Below are positions 12,166-23,590 of a DNA stretch of 64,000 bases, one piece after another. The stretch is taken from contig NC_045441.1 of NCBI RefSeq assembly GCF_002776525.5, positions 108,901,440 to 108,965,439 of the forward strand, given 5' to 3'. The DNA comes from Piliocolobus tephrosceles. Taxonomy: Eukaryota > Chordata > Mammalia > Primates > Cercopithecidae. Numbering within the stretch: the first letter of the stretch is position 1; each line of letters starts with the position of its first letter. The notes under the pieces were generated by a model. That model was not told where the DNA came from, ran no database searches, and worked only from the letters and a program-made list of their open reading frames with translations. The position numbers and the translations under genes were made by a program.

Positions 12166-12269
12166 ACAACTTTATTCCTGTAAAATCACTACAGATTAAC
12201 ACGTTATATTTCTATTAACTCAACCGGAAAAATGTATCTATCCTGTTCTCTGTAGGATTCCTAACATTT

Positions 12270-12770
12270 GGTGATACTGTCAGACAGGACCAGCAACATC
12301 ATAAGGAATGTGGCTTTTCAGGGTGAGATAAGAAACTTTGGGACGTTTTTGTAGAGGGGTAACATAATCTCACTTTCATTTTGTACAGGTCTTTCTGGCA
12401 ACTGTCTAAACATAAGCCAGAGAAGGGCAAGGCAGACTCAGGAAGGACAAATAGAAGGCTATTTTCATAAATCAGGTCAGATGGTGGCATGGACTCAAGT
12501 GGTAGGGGTGAAGGTGGAGAGAAGTAATTAGTTCTAGATATTTTAGAAGGTAGAGCCAAAGGATTTACTGGTGAATTGAATATGGAACATGAGAGAAAGT
12601 AAATACAATGAGTTCAAAAAAGTGATTTCTCCAAAGTTGTTTTTTGTTTCTTTGTCTAAGTGATCAGAAGAACACATTCCATTTCCTGAGATGAAAAAAT
12701 CCTTAGGAAGAGAAAGTTTTAAGGAAACCAAGAGTTCCGTTATGGACAAAGTAGGTTTGAAGTTCCTATA
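12270..12770 (-). repeat. L2 ORF2 region, antisense (part 1, left of Tigger)
   Basis: Blocks such as 'gatggtggcatggactcaag', 'tggagagaagtaattag' and 'gaaggtagagccaaaggat' match antisense L2 reverse-transcriptase sequence. The copy continues at 15655 after the Tigger, which shows that the L2 was present first. Confidence 0.75.
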
Positions 12771-13716
12771 CAGGTAGACTTCTTTTTTGTGTGCTTTGCT
12801 TTATTGTGCTTCACAGATATTGCAATTTTTACAAATCAAAAGTCTGTGGCAACCCTGCATTGAGCAAGTGTATTGGTGCCATTTTTCTAATAGCATGTGC
12901 TTGCTTCATGTCTCTGTGTCATGTTTTGGTAATTCTGGCAATATTTCAAACTTTTTCATTGTTATTATTTCTGTTATGGAGATCTGTGATCAGTGATCTT
13001 TGATTATTATAATTGTAATTGTTTAGCAGTCCCACTAACCATGCCCATATCAAATGACGAACTTAGATGTTAAATGTTAAGTGTGTTCTGACTGCTCCAC
13101 TGGCAATCTGTTCCCTTGTCTTTCTCCCCTCCTGGGGCCTCCCTATTTCCTGAGACACAACACTATTGAAGTTAGGCCAATTAATAATTCCACAATGGCC
13201 TCTAAGTATTTAAGTGATAAGAAGAGTCACACATCTGTCACTTTAAATCAAAAGATAGAAATGATGAAGCTTAATGAAGAAGGCATGTTGAAAGCCACAA
13301 TAGGAAGTCCTCTTATGCCAAACAGCCAGGTTTTGAATGCAAAGGAAAGGTTCTTGAAGGAAATTAAAAGTGCTACTCCAGTGAACACACAAATGATAAG
13401 AAAGTGAAATAGCCTACTGCTGATATAGAGAAAGTTTTTGTGATTTGGATAGAAAATCAAATTAGCCACAACATATCCTTAAGCCAAATTCTAATCCAGA
13501 GGAAGACCCTGACCCTTCAATTCTATGAGTGCTGAGAGAGGTGAGGAAACTTCAGAAGAAATGTTGGAAGCTAGCAGAGGTTGATTCATGAGGTTTAAGG
13601 AAAGAAGCCATCTCCACAATACAAAAGTGAAAGGTGAAACAGCAAGTGCTGATATAAAAGCTGCAGCAAATTATCCAGAAGATCTAGCTACGTTCATTGA
13701 TGAAGGTGCCTACACC

Positions 13717-13836
13717 TTTAGTATATTCCCCTCATAGCTAAAGAAACTGCTGATAAAATTAGCATGATATTGATATTTTAAAAACATGATTAACTAAATG
13801 AATAAGTGGACATACACAGAAAACTACACCCACCCT
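13717..13836 (+). repeat. L1 fragment inside the Tigger, similar to 11454-11568
   Basis: From 'agtatattcccctcatagct' to 'aaactacacccacc' the text leaves the Tigger reading frame and instead matches the old L1 at 11454-11568 at roughly nine in ten positions by eye, with two or three small gaps. Tigger sequence resumes at 'gattttgaatgtagatg'. It is an internal ORF2 piece without an A-tail, so it did not arrive as an ordinary L1 insertion. Confidence 0.75.
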
Positions 13837-14176
13837 GATTTTGAATGTAGATGAAACAGCCTTCTATTGGAAGATGTTACTTAGGACTATTGTAGCTACA
13901 GCGGAGAAGCCAATGCCTGGAAGCTTCAAAGGACAGGCTGATTCTCTTGTTAGGGACTAACACAGCTGGTGACTTTAAGTTGAAACCAATGCTAGAGACC
14001 ATTCCAAAATCCTGGGGCCCTTAAGAATTTTGCTACATCTACGCTGCCTGTGCTTTATAAATGGAAAAACACTTGAATAATAGCACAACTGTTTACAGCA
14101 TGGTTTGCTGAATATTTTGAGTTCACTGTTAAGACCTACTGCTCAGAAAAAAGAATCCTTTCAGAGATAACTACTC

Positions 14177-14570
14177 TGTATTAGTCCTTTTTCACACTGC
14201 TATGAAGAACTACCTGACCCTGGTTTATTTATGAAGAAAAGGGGTTTAATTGACTCACAGTTCTTCAGGATTTACAGGAAGCATGGCTCAGAGGCTTCAG
14301 GAAACTTACAATCATGGCGGAAGGTAAAAAGGAAGCAAACACATCTTACCATGGCAGAGCAGGAGAGAGAGAGACAGAGAGCACTAAAGGGGAAATGCCA
14401 AACACTTTCAAACAACCAGATATTTTGAGAACACACTCACTATTACAAGAACAGCAAGGGGGAAATCGGCCCCCACGATTCAATCACTTCCCACCAGGCC
14501 ATTCCCCAGACACATGTAGATTACAATTAGAAATGAGATTTGGGTGGGGACACAGAGTCAAACCATGTCA
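14177..14570 (-). repeat. Solo MSTA/MSTB LTR (ERVL-MaLR), antisense
   Basis: It begins 'tgtattagtcctttttcaca' and ends 'gtcaaaccatgtca', the reverse complement of an MST LTR. Flanking 5-mers TACTC (14172-14176) and TGCTC (14571-14575) form a one-mismatch 5-bp duplication typical of the group. The Tigger sequence 'actgctca' is split by it. Confidence 0.92.
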
Positions 14571-15654
14571 TGCTCACTGACAATGCACCTGGCCACCCAA
14601 GAGCTCTGATAGAGACGTACAAGGAGATGAATGTTGTTTTCATGCCTGCTAACACAATATCCATTCTGCAGCCCATAAATCAAGGAGTAATTTCTATTTT
14701 CAAGTTGTATAATTTAACAAATCCATTTTGTAAGGCTATAGTTGTCATACATAGTGATTCCTCTGATGGATCTGGATAAAGAAAACAGAAAATCTCCTGG
14801 AAAGGATTAATCATTCTAGATGCCACTAGGAACATTTGTGATTCATGGGAAGAGGTAAAAATATTAACATGAATGGGAATTTAGAAGAAGCTGATTCCAA
14901 TCTGCATGGAAAACTAACTTAGAGGGGTTCAAGACTTCATTGGAGGGAGTAACTGCAGCTGTAGTGGAAACAGCAAGGAACTACAACTAAAAGCGGAGCC
15001 TGAACATATGACTGAATTGCTGCAATCTCATGACAAAACTTGAACAGATTGGGAATTTCTTCTTATGGATGAGCAAAGAAAGTGTTTTCTTGAGATCAAA
15101 TCTATTCCTGGTGAAGATGGTATGAACAGTATTGAAATGACAACAAAAGATTTAGAATATTGCATAAACTTAGTTGTTAAAGTAGCAGCAGGATTTGAGA
15201 CAATTTCGTCCAATTTTGAAAGAAGTTCTACTGTGAGTATAATGCTATCACACAGCATCACGTGCTACAGAGAAATTCTTTGTGAAAGGAAGAGTCAATT
15301 GATACAGTAAACTTCAGTGTTGTCTTACTTTAAGTAATTGTCACAGTCACCCAACCTTCAGCAGCCCCCACCCTGGTTAGCTGCCATCAACACTGAGGCA
15401 AGTCCCTCTACCAGCAAAAAGAATATGACTCACTGAAGATTCAGATGATCATTAGCATTTTTCAGTAATAAACAATTTTTACACTAAGGTATGTCCATTG
15501 TTTTTTAATACATAATGCTATTTTACACTGAACAGACTACAGTATAGTATAAACATATAACTTTTATATGCACTGGGAAATCAAAAACATGCGTCTGGCT
15601 CACTTTATTGTGGTAGTCTGGAAGAGAACTTGCGACATCTCCAAGGTATGCCTG

Positions 15655-16190
15655 TATTTCATTTAGGTGAAGATACGAAAGCAGCAGTTGAATATACAAA
15701 TCTGTAATTCATGAGACTGCTCAGTGTTGGAGATGTAATTTGGGTTCATCCATCTATAGATATATTTAAAAAGCTGAGGCCTGAATAAAGATACCTAGGG
15801 AACAAAGGTAGAGAGAGCACATAAAGCCTGACCTGCAGCATTCCAGTGTTTAGAGGTCAAAAAATAAGAGTAGTGGACTAGTGATCAAGTAATAAACTGG
15901 GTCGAAGATGAAGAATGAAGAATGCCAGTGGATTTTGCAATGTGGGGGTTTTAAGGGACCTCAGTAACAGAACTTTTAGTACAGTTGTTAGGACAAGACA
16001 GGCCTAGAGTTTAGTCTTAAAAGGGAACAGAGAAATAACGTGGTTGTTGGAGGAGACCACAGAGACAAAGAAGGTTCATATATTCCTTTTTATGTTTAAG
16101 ACAGGAGGTAATTGTCCTATGTTGTATGATGATGGAAATGGCCCAGTAGAGACAGAAACATTGATGGTTCCTATTTTTTTATCTTGTTTG
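15655..16190 (-). repeat. L2 ORF2 region, antisense (part 2, right of Tigger)
   Basis: The L2 resumes: 'gcagcagttgaatatacaaa', 'gcagcattccagtgtttaga', 'gtggattttgcaatgtgggg' and 'gaaatggcccagtagagaca'. This follows directly on the segment ending at 12770. Frames are broken. Confidence 0.75.
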
Positions 16191-16225
16191 GTTTGGTCTT
16201 TCAGAATTTAATACCTAATGAATGA

Positions 16226-16914
16226 CTTTTTTTAACTTTTATTTTAGTTTCAGGGGTACATGTGCAGATTGGTTCTGTAAATAAATTGCATGTTGCAGGG
16301 GTTTGGTGTACATATTATTTTGTCACCCAGGTAAAAGCATAGTACCTGATACGTAGTTTTTCAATCTTCACCCTTCACCTGCCCTCCACCCTCAAGAAAG
16401 TCCCAGAGTCTATTGTTCTCTTCTTTGTATCCATGTGCACTCAATCTTTAACTCTCAATTATAAGTAAGAACATGCGGTGTTTGGTTTTCTGTTTCTGCG
16501 TTAATTCATTTATGATAATGGCCTCCAGTTCCGTCCATGTTGCTGCAAATGACGTGTTCTCATTATTTTTTATGACTGTATAGTATTTTATGGTGTATGT
16601 GTACCACATTTTCTTTATCCAGTCTACTGTTGATGGACGTTTAGGTTGATTCCATGTCTTTGCTATCGTGAATAGTGCTGCAGTGAATGTATGTGTGCAT
16701 GTCTCTTTATGGTAGAATGATTTATATTCCTTTGGATGTATACCCAGTAATGAGATTGCTGGGTCAAGTGGTAATTCTTTGAGTTCTTTAAGAAATCTCA
16801 AGTCTGCTTTCCACAATGGCTGAACTAACTTACATTCCAGCCAGCAGTGTATGAGCGTCCCTTTCCTCTGCAGCCTCGCCGGCATCTGTTATTTTTTGAC
16901 TTTTTAATAATGGC
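16226..16914 (-). repeat. Primate/late-mammalian L1 (L1PB/L1MA-like) 3' end, antisense, 5'-truncated
   Basis: It starts with the T-rich complement of the tail, 'agtttcaggggtacatgtgc', then 'catgcggtgtttggttttct', and ends at 'gactttttaataatggcc', so about 0.7 kb of the element's 3' end is present. On the minus strand, 16448-16885 stays open for 145 codons and encodes the C-terminal part of ORF2p, including HCWLECKLVQPLWK of its cysteine-containing end. Flanks 'cctaatgaatgac' and 'cctgaatgac' may be the target duplication. Confidence 0.92.
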
Positions 16915-17419
16915 CTGAATGACATACTTGAATTAATTAGTTTGACAAGAGTTTTAAATATCGAAAACACTTTCCCACAGTGTTCATTTTGTTTATATTT
17001 GCTTATCTCAGTAAATTATTAACATGTAGAAATGAAAGCTTAAATGTACAATAAGCCCTATCTGTGCATTTATTCAAAGACTTTAGGGGTCAAATTTGCT
17101 TATTAAACTGTGTGACAACCAGTGCTATTTTTGAAATGTTTAAAATTTATTTTAATGTCCACTTTAGGTTCTAAATAATTGAGACTGGCTATCTATAAAC
17201 CCTGCATTCACCAGATAATGGCCTCAGTATATCCCGCACTTGGTCATGAATTAACATTCAGTCTATAATTATTTACTTGTGGAAGATTTATGTTTTATAA
17301 GTAAAAACAGAGAGTATTGGTTTTATAAATATATGATATAGTTAACAAAATCCAAGAAAAGCATTAATTAATACTAGAGAAAAAAATCACCCACAGTTAT
17401 TGAAAGCATCCTGCATGAT
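16915..17419. other. No gene seen; unassigned AT-rich sequence
   Basis: About 0.5 kb with no recognisable exon, RNA or repeat family. Confidence 0.5.
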
Positions 17420-17628
17420 GAGTGCTGCGCAGCAATCTACGTTCATGCTCTCATTTACTCCCCTCAGCAATTCTCTCTGGTGGTAGCCACTGTGATTCTA
17501 TTTTACAGACCAGGAAGTTGAGTCATTACAGAGGGCAAGTGACTTGCTGAACAGTACACAGCTGGGAAGTGGTGTAGCTGGAATTTGAGGTCATGCTTTC
17601 CACAGTCATAGTACACGACCACTCAAGC
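17420..17628 (-). repeat. MIR SINE, antisense
   Basis: 'attttacagaccaggaagtt', then 'gagggcaagtgacttgctga', 'cacagctgggaagtgg' and 'ggaatttgaggtcatgc' give the antisense MIR core in order. Confidence 0.75.
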
Positions 17629-18378
17629 AGGCTAGCATATGGATGGAAGCAAGAGAATGCTTCCTTTTCATACCTATGTCTTTATATATGAAAAGCAAAG
17701 TTATGCAGATCATATTAGGGATCAGGGTGAGTAATTTCTATTTCACCATGAAAATGATGAATTAGCAAATTATTTTAATGTAGCAAAATTCCTCAACTGA
17801 AAGAATTAGACAAAACTCCACCATATATTCCCTGTGCATTTGGAAGGAGGAGGCCAAAAACTGAAAACTCTAAAAGCAATTTTATGAGGCAGACAGAATT
17901 CCTTTGGGACTTCATATTGAGCTATTTTCAGTAGGGAGTACAAATATTTTGTTGAAAATGCTAAGAAACGCCTTTAAAACATTTCCTAATAGGGTCATAG
18001 TGGCTTGTTGTAAAGAACAGAAATCAATTTGCCCCATGCCTGACATATTGTTCAGTATTTACTGTTAATTTTGTTCTAACAATAGCCTACCTGAGATCAA
18101 TAAATATAAATGCTGTAAAAAAAATAAATTCCATAAAGATTACATTTTTTCATTTGATGTAAAAGTACTTTTCACACTTTTTGGTAATTCATTAGGATGG
18201 CAATTTCGTTTTAAGATTAGCTTTCCCTTTCCTTTTGTGTTACCTGTATTGCAAACTGGCTATTACCACATATACTTCTTTACATTTTCTGTAGCATGTA
18301 ATTAAGAGCTAAACTTATATATTTGTTGCCCTTTTTCACCTAAAGAAAATACTTCCAAGGCTTGTAGAAATAAGAAAC
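17629..18378. other. No gene seen; unassigned
   Basis: About 0.75 kb without a recognisable feature. Open frames are short. Confidence 0.5.
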
Positions 18379-18391
18379 CATTCAAACCACT

Positions 18392-18700
18392 TTTGTTATT
18401 TTATTTGTTTTGTTTTTGAGATGGAGTCTCTCTCTGTTGCCCAGGCTGGAGTGTAGTGGCGCAACCTTGGCTCACTGCAACCTCTGCCGCCCAGGTTCAA
18501 GCGATTCTCCTGCCTCAGCCTCCTAGGTAGCTGGGATGTCAGGAGCCCACCATCACACCTGGCTAATTTTTGTATTTTTAGAAGAGACGGGGTTTCACCA
18601 TGTTGGCCAGGCTGGTCTTGAACTCCTGACCTTAGGTGATCCGCCCGCCTCGTCCTCCCAAAGTGCTGGGATTACAGGCATGAGCCACCACACCTAGCCT
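18392..18700 (-). repeat. AluS-like SINE, antisense, 13-bp target duplication
   Basis: It is a full-length antisense Alu. 'cattcaaaccact' occurs at 18379-18391 and 18701-18713, giving exact boundaries. Confidence 0.97.
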
Positions 18701-18713
18701 CATTCAAACCACT

Positions 18714-20528
18714 GTTGAGGACTTTCCTATACTCTGGGTACTTAACTATGAAGTCTAAAGTTGTGGGGTTTATAAACTACCTATAAAGCTTGACAAGCTG
18801 ACTCTAAAGCAAAGGGTAACATTCTCCACCTACTATTTTCTCTGGCTGTCCTTCCCTCTGGACTGTCCTTCTTATACCTATAGGGATGTCTAGTGTCTGC
18901 TATCACAATTTGCTAATTGAATAGGCTCTGGTATCAGTCATTTCCACCTTAGTGAAAATTAAAACTGCTGTGTATTCTTTCCCTGAAGGAATGTTATTTT
19001 AGGCCTTGTTTATAATGTGACATGGGAAGCATTTCCTCTCCCACCTCCTACCTCCTTTAAATATATTTTGAATATCAGGGATTAAGTAGAAAAGATATTA
19101 GTGAAGATAGAGTAGCCTTGAGAAGCTTAGGCATCTCAGATAACACAAATCTATGCATAGCTATGCATAGCTAGTCCCAAAGTAAACCACAATAAATTGC
19201 ATGAAATAATCAATGAATCTGAGGTGCTTGAATAATAGAGTCTTAGAACTGGTTGGTACCTAAGGATTCGTTGTACTCTTCCCTCCCACCCGATGCAGTT
19301 ATCATCTCTGTAAGAGCAGTAACAGATGGTCAAGAACTTGTACCACTATTTTGGTTTTTCTTATTAAAATGGCTAAATTTCAGAACTTCTTGGCAAGCTG
19401 CTATTCAAATGCAGAAATGCATCTGCTTAGAAACTCAAAAATAAGCATGCTTTCCAAAGAAATCAAGTATGTTCTATAAAATCCTAGCCTGTCATAGGAT
19501 GTGGTAAGCATGAATTTCATTACAAGTTAATTCTACCATGATGGTAGTGAGGTTCTTTGTTCCAAACTAAGAAGTGATGAGTGCGGTTGGTGATGGTTGG
19601 AACGAAGGGGAGGGAGCTGAGAACTGACAGATGTACACTCAAATCCTGGATGTGTCCTGGCATCAAATTTCAGAAAGTTAAGAAATAATGTTTTGTAAGG
19701 CAGTTTCATCTCATAATTTTAAATTACTGTACAAATTCTACATGAAATCCATCATTATACTCAGATACCAAATCCAGTAGATTTAATCAGGACCAAATAC
19801 AGCCTGTCATAGGCAGAGTCAGTGAGGTTGGGCAGCCTCTGTCTGAGTTCCAGACACATTGGCACTTAGCTAGGGATTCCAGACACTCAAACTTAGCAAG
19901 AAATAGGACAAGAAGCATAGAGCATGACTTAACATTAGTCTGTGTGCATTTCTATATAGAGCAATACATTTGTAATGCTTCTTAAAATGTAATGATGCCA
20001 CAAAGTTTTATTTTTACATACAGTCATTAACTTTCAAATATATTCAGCAGAGGATATGACTACACATATTGGGATTTGGTATATAACCTTTCAGTCATTT
20101 TGACAGAGAGTGATAACATTGATAATCTCCATATTGCTTAATGTTTCTTTGCTCTCCCTCCTTTCAGAAATTCTCTGTGACTCTTTTAATGAGAAGAGAT
20201 TTCATTAATATTCAATGATACATGAACAAGCAATTAAAATAATTTCTATTTTAATCTGGAAATAAAACAAAGTATTTTGTATCTAGCATTAAATAAATGC
20301 TATATTTACGAGCTATGAGGGTATTGTATGCAAAAATTAGTTTCAAAAATGAGACAATTACACTGTGCCACATTATAGATTGATTTGAACCACATAAATT
20401 TCATGTTTAAGAATTACTTTGATTATGTTGTATATTTTATCATTTTAGAGAGGTTTCCTTGTGATCCTAACTCAAAATAACCTGTTTTCACTCTTTACCT
20501 ATCCTTCCAACAATCTCTTCCCAACAAA
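18714..20528. other. No gene seen; unassigned, one short tandem palindrome
   Basis: About 1.8 kb without recognisable repeats or exons. At 19151-19170 the 10-bp palindrome CTATGCATAG occurs twice in tandem, so the 20-mer is itself palindromic. Confidence 0.5.
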
Positions 20529-20577
20529 CCACACCACCACCACCACCACCACCACCACCAAAAAAAAAAAAAAAAAG
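20529..20577. repeat. (ACC)n followed by poly-A
   Basis: Ten to eleven uninterrupted CCA triplets run straight into about 19 A residues. No retroelement body precedes it that I can recognise. Confidence 0.9.
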
Positions 20578-21109
20578 CTTCACAAAGGATTTTGGAATTC
20601 GAATGGGTCTTACAAAACTTTTGGATAATTCAAGTGTAAACTAATCAGAAACACATGGGATTGAATTCCCTTTGAGATTTACAATCAGGGTGAAAGGACT
20701 TGGCAAACTATAATGGTTTAACAACAAAAAAAATCAAGAATTTTCAGTCTCACAAGTCTCTACACTGCCTCCCAATTCATTTATATTTAAAAGGGAAGCA
20801 TATCCTAGAGGCTAGAGTTTGGAAAACTGCCTGGTTATCTGATCTAGTGTTCTGCATCAGCACCTCATCCGCCACCCATCACCTTAAATTTATCTTCTCA
20901 ACCTGCATGATTTTGAGTGAAAGGGGAGCCAGAAGTGATGTATGGTCATCCTACTAATAGTTCACATCTGTTCTGAGACTGATTAGCTCTGAAAATTCTT
21001 GTGATAGAAAAATAATTTATTAAACTCCCTCTTAAAACCTGAAGCAAAAATTAGCAGGCTTCCATTTTTATAATACAATTTTCTTCCAGAAACATTCTGA
21101 TCTGTGTAC
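20578..21109. other. No gene seen; unassigned
   Basis: About 0.5 kb. An 85-codon plus-strand frame (20700-20957) has no recognisable features. Confidence 0.45.
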
Positions 21110-21210
21110 TCATTATTTTCTAAAGTACATATTTACTTCACATCAGGCATAACATGGTGAACAAAACAGCTGCCTTTCTTCCCCGTATGGAGCTTACAGT
21201 ATACTGAATA
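21110..21210 (-). repeat. L2 LINE 3' end, antisense
   Basis: 'atggtgaacaaaacagct', 'cccgtatggagcttacagta' and the preceding 'catatttacttcacatcagg' match the antisense L2 tail. It is short and diverged. Confidence 0.6.
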
Positions 21211-21502
21211 TTTCCTGGGACTGGTATCTATAGAAGGTGTTTTGGAAAGCACAGCTTTGGAGAGAGTAATTTTCCAACATTTCACAGAATAAAGGCACCA
21301 TGAGGGCCCAAGGAAGGAAAAGATTTGCAGTTGTCTTGGTAAGAACTGATGATAAGTGGAATCACACAAGAGATGGTTTAGATATAAAATCAGCAGGATT
21401 TGGTAGCTGCTTGACTTTGGCAATCAAAGATGAATTTCACTAGAAAAATAGTCATGCTGATACAAAGAAAATACAAGAAGCTTGGGAAACATAATTGAGT
21501 TT

Positions 21503-22125
21503 AGGCTTGCATATTTGTTTTATGTGCTTTATAGCAAATTACCACAAATGTAGCAATATAAAACAATATGCCTTTACTCTCTCACAGTTTCTGTGGGTCA
21601 GCAGTCTGGGTATGGCTTAGCTGAGCTCTCTGCTCAGAAGCTCGCAAGCTGTAATTAAGTTTGCATTCTACATTCTCATCTGGAAGCTGCATTCTCACAT
21701 GGAGGCTTGACTGGGGAAGATTCACTTTTCCAAGTTTTTCGGGTTTTTTGAGAATTTTTGTATTTGTGGTTGTATGACTGAGGGTCTTAACCTTTTACTG
21801 GTTGCGGGTAAAGGCAAATCTTAAGTCCTAGAGGGAGGTCCTTGCTGCCTGGGCCTCCCTATAGGCAGTTCACAACATGGCCATTTGTTTCTTCAAGGTC
21901 AGTGGGAGAATCTCTAGTTGCAGTGTACTAAGAGAGTCTTGTATACTTAAGGCAGTGACATTCCACCATCTTTGGCATACAATATAAACTCATCAAAAGA
22001 GTGAAATCCTGCCTTTGCATATTGTATTGGTTAGAAGCAAGTCATGGGCTCTGCCTACATTCAAGAAGAGAGAATTAAACAAGAATGAGGAGGCACTGGG
22101 GGTCACCTTAGTGTGTGTCTGCTCT
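21503..22125 (-). repeat. MLT1-type LTR (ERVL-MaLR), antisense
   Basis: It runs from 'gcaaattaccacaaatgtag' through 'ctctcacagtttctgtgggt', 'ggcagttcacaacatggcca' and 'attgtattggttagaagcaa' to 'gcactgggggtcaccttag', the antisense order of an MLT1 LTR. At about 620 bp it is longer than usual and may carry small internal duplications or insertions. Confidence 0.75.
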
Positions 22126-23089
22126 AAGTTTGGATGTGTTATCTTTGAGGTGTTAGAAGAGTCTTTGGTGAACAAGTCATCTGCACTTATAAACTGGACA
22201 ATGTACATCTAGAATGTATTTTTCCTTTGTGAACTTTTGATAGCAATTAGAGTTAAACTGCTAATTCCTTACAATATTTCTTTATCTAGTTTGTGCTGAT
22301 TACATTTATAAAATAAAGAGAAGTAAACCTTATATATGAAAACAAAAATGAAATAATATTTGTCAGGTAATGATAAAAATAAAGCTTAGAAAGATATGTA
22401 CAATGGCATCTCTCAGATAGGGCTAGAAAGTTTGGAGATGGATATTTATTCCTTAAAGCCAAAGATAAAATAATTTAATTTTCTTCTCCAAAAAACTTCA
22501 TAGCACATAAATTGGCAGCCTCTCAGCCAAATATCTCTTGGAAGAAGAAATAATACCTCCTGCTACACATTAACTTCTGAGCCAATTTCAATCTAATACA
22601 CAGAAGTTAATTCTAGTCAGCTCTCAAGAAAATCTTGACCTATGAATATCTATTTGAAAAATTGAAAAGAGATGTAAAAGCAGAGCCCTACGGACAATAT
22701 TCTAACAATTGGTGCTGCATTACTGGGTTTGTTTTCTTCTTATCTTATCCCTAAATGGCAAAATAAAAAGCACAGATCAACTATATCTTGGATTTATGTG
22801 ACCAAGTTTATCAACAAATCAATAACATCATTATGCATAAAGTGAGTCTTACTCTGTATTTCATTTCTGATGGTTTTAGTCAACAGCCACTCCATTTCCT
22901 AAAGGCAGAAGACTGGACAAAAGATCACTATAGTCCACATAGAACAAATAAATCCAATAACTCTGTAAAGAAGAATATCCCACTGACCAAATTTTGACTT
23001 AGTTACATTATATAATCATAGGTTTTTTAAAAAGCTACTTCACAGCTATGTTTTAAAAATCTAAATAGAAACTCTCAAAAGGCAAATAG
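22126..23089. other. No gene seen; unassigned AT-rich sequence
   Basis: About 0.96 kb without a recognisable exon, RNA gene or repeat family. Confidence 0.45.
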
Positions 23090-23590
23090 CTTAGGGAGAT
23101 ATTTGAGACATACTATACAAGAAAAGATTGTCTTTTATAACTAGAGAACTTTTAAAATCAATAAGAGTAACACAATGAAAGTAGAATACATGAAAGACAT
23201 GAAGAAATGCAGTGGCTAATATATTTATGAAAAAGGCTGGATCTTATTGGAATTAAATACAAGTAAATTAAAGCAATGAACTATTTTTAATATGCCTAAT
23301 AAGCAAATTAACATACCCAGATGAAAGCAGGAAAATGAGTACTTTTAAGTACTGGAGATGGCATACATTGGCTTCTGGAAGACAACTAACATACATCAAA
23401 AGTTCTAAAATGTAATGATTATTTGCACCAGCAATTCCTCTTCCAGGAATTAATCCTAAAGGGAAAAATGTAATTTAGCATCAAAGGATTTTTAAAATCA
23501 CAATTTTCTTATAGTAGGAAAAAATTAGGATGAAAGAATATTGAATAGTAGGGGATTTGTAAAACATGTTATGGTAGAATCATAACCTGC
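23090..23590 (+). repeat. Old L1/HAL1-like 3' ORF2 region
   Basis: 'acttttaaaatcaataagag', 'accagcaattcctcttccag' and 'gaattaatcctaaagggaaa' follow the sense order of the ORF2 3' region in old L1 or HAL1 elements. It is heavily diverged with no open frame. Confidence 0.6.

Larger units (their letters stand above)
13195..15455 (+). pseudogene. Tigger1 transposase, decayed (same family as domesticated TIGD1)
   Basis: The family encodes a pogo-type DDE transposase with an N-terminal CENP-B-like helix-turn-helix. The ATG at 13195 starts a frame reading MASKYLSDKKSH, continuing through a K/E-rich HTH region to ATPVNTQMIRK before a stop at 13407. The catalytic-core motif DNAPGHP is at 14579-14599, followed by VVFMPANT and SILQPINQG. 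A third open segment (15065-15310) holds the C-terminal region beginning MDEQRKCF. The terminal SDDH-like end is near 15455. Several frame changes, the L1 insert and the solo LTR interrupt the frame, so no product can be made. It is not a gene of the host. Confidence 0.9.
12771..15654 (+). mobile_element. Tigger1-type (pogo/mariner) DNA transposon with both termini
   Basis: The left end is CAGGTAGACTTC at 12771 and the right end is GGTATGCCTG finishing at 15654, imperfect inverted copies of the Tigger terminus. TA flanks both ends (12769-12770 and 15655-15656). Between them lie the subterminal 'ttgcaatttttacaaatc', the transposase pseudogene and the right subterminal 'atgcactgggaaatcaaaaa'. 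The copy is near full length (2.88 kb). It holds a 394-bp LTR (14177-14570) and a roughly 120-bp L1 piece (13717-13836), so about 2.37 kb is native. It inserted into an antisense L2. Confidence 0.93.

Noticed and set aside
13195..15455. Tigger transposase as a functional or domesticated gene
   Set aside because: Frame changes, stops, an inserted LTR and an L1 patch disrupt it. Only isolated segments remain open.
16448..16885. 145-codon minus-strand frame with clear protein similarity
   Set aside because: It is the C-terminal end of L1 ORF2p in a truncated insertion, not a separate gene.
20529..20577. (ACC)n plus poly-A as the tail of a retrocopy
   Set aside because: No retroelement or mRNA-like body could be recognised on either side and no target duplication was found.
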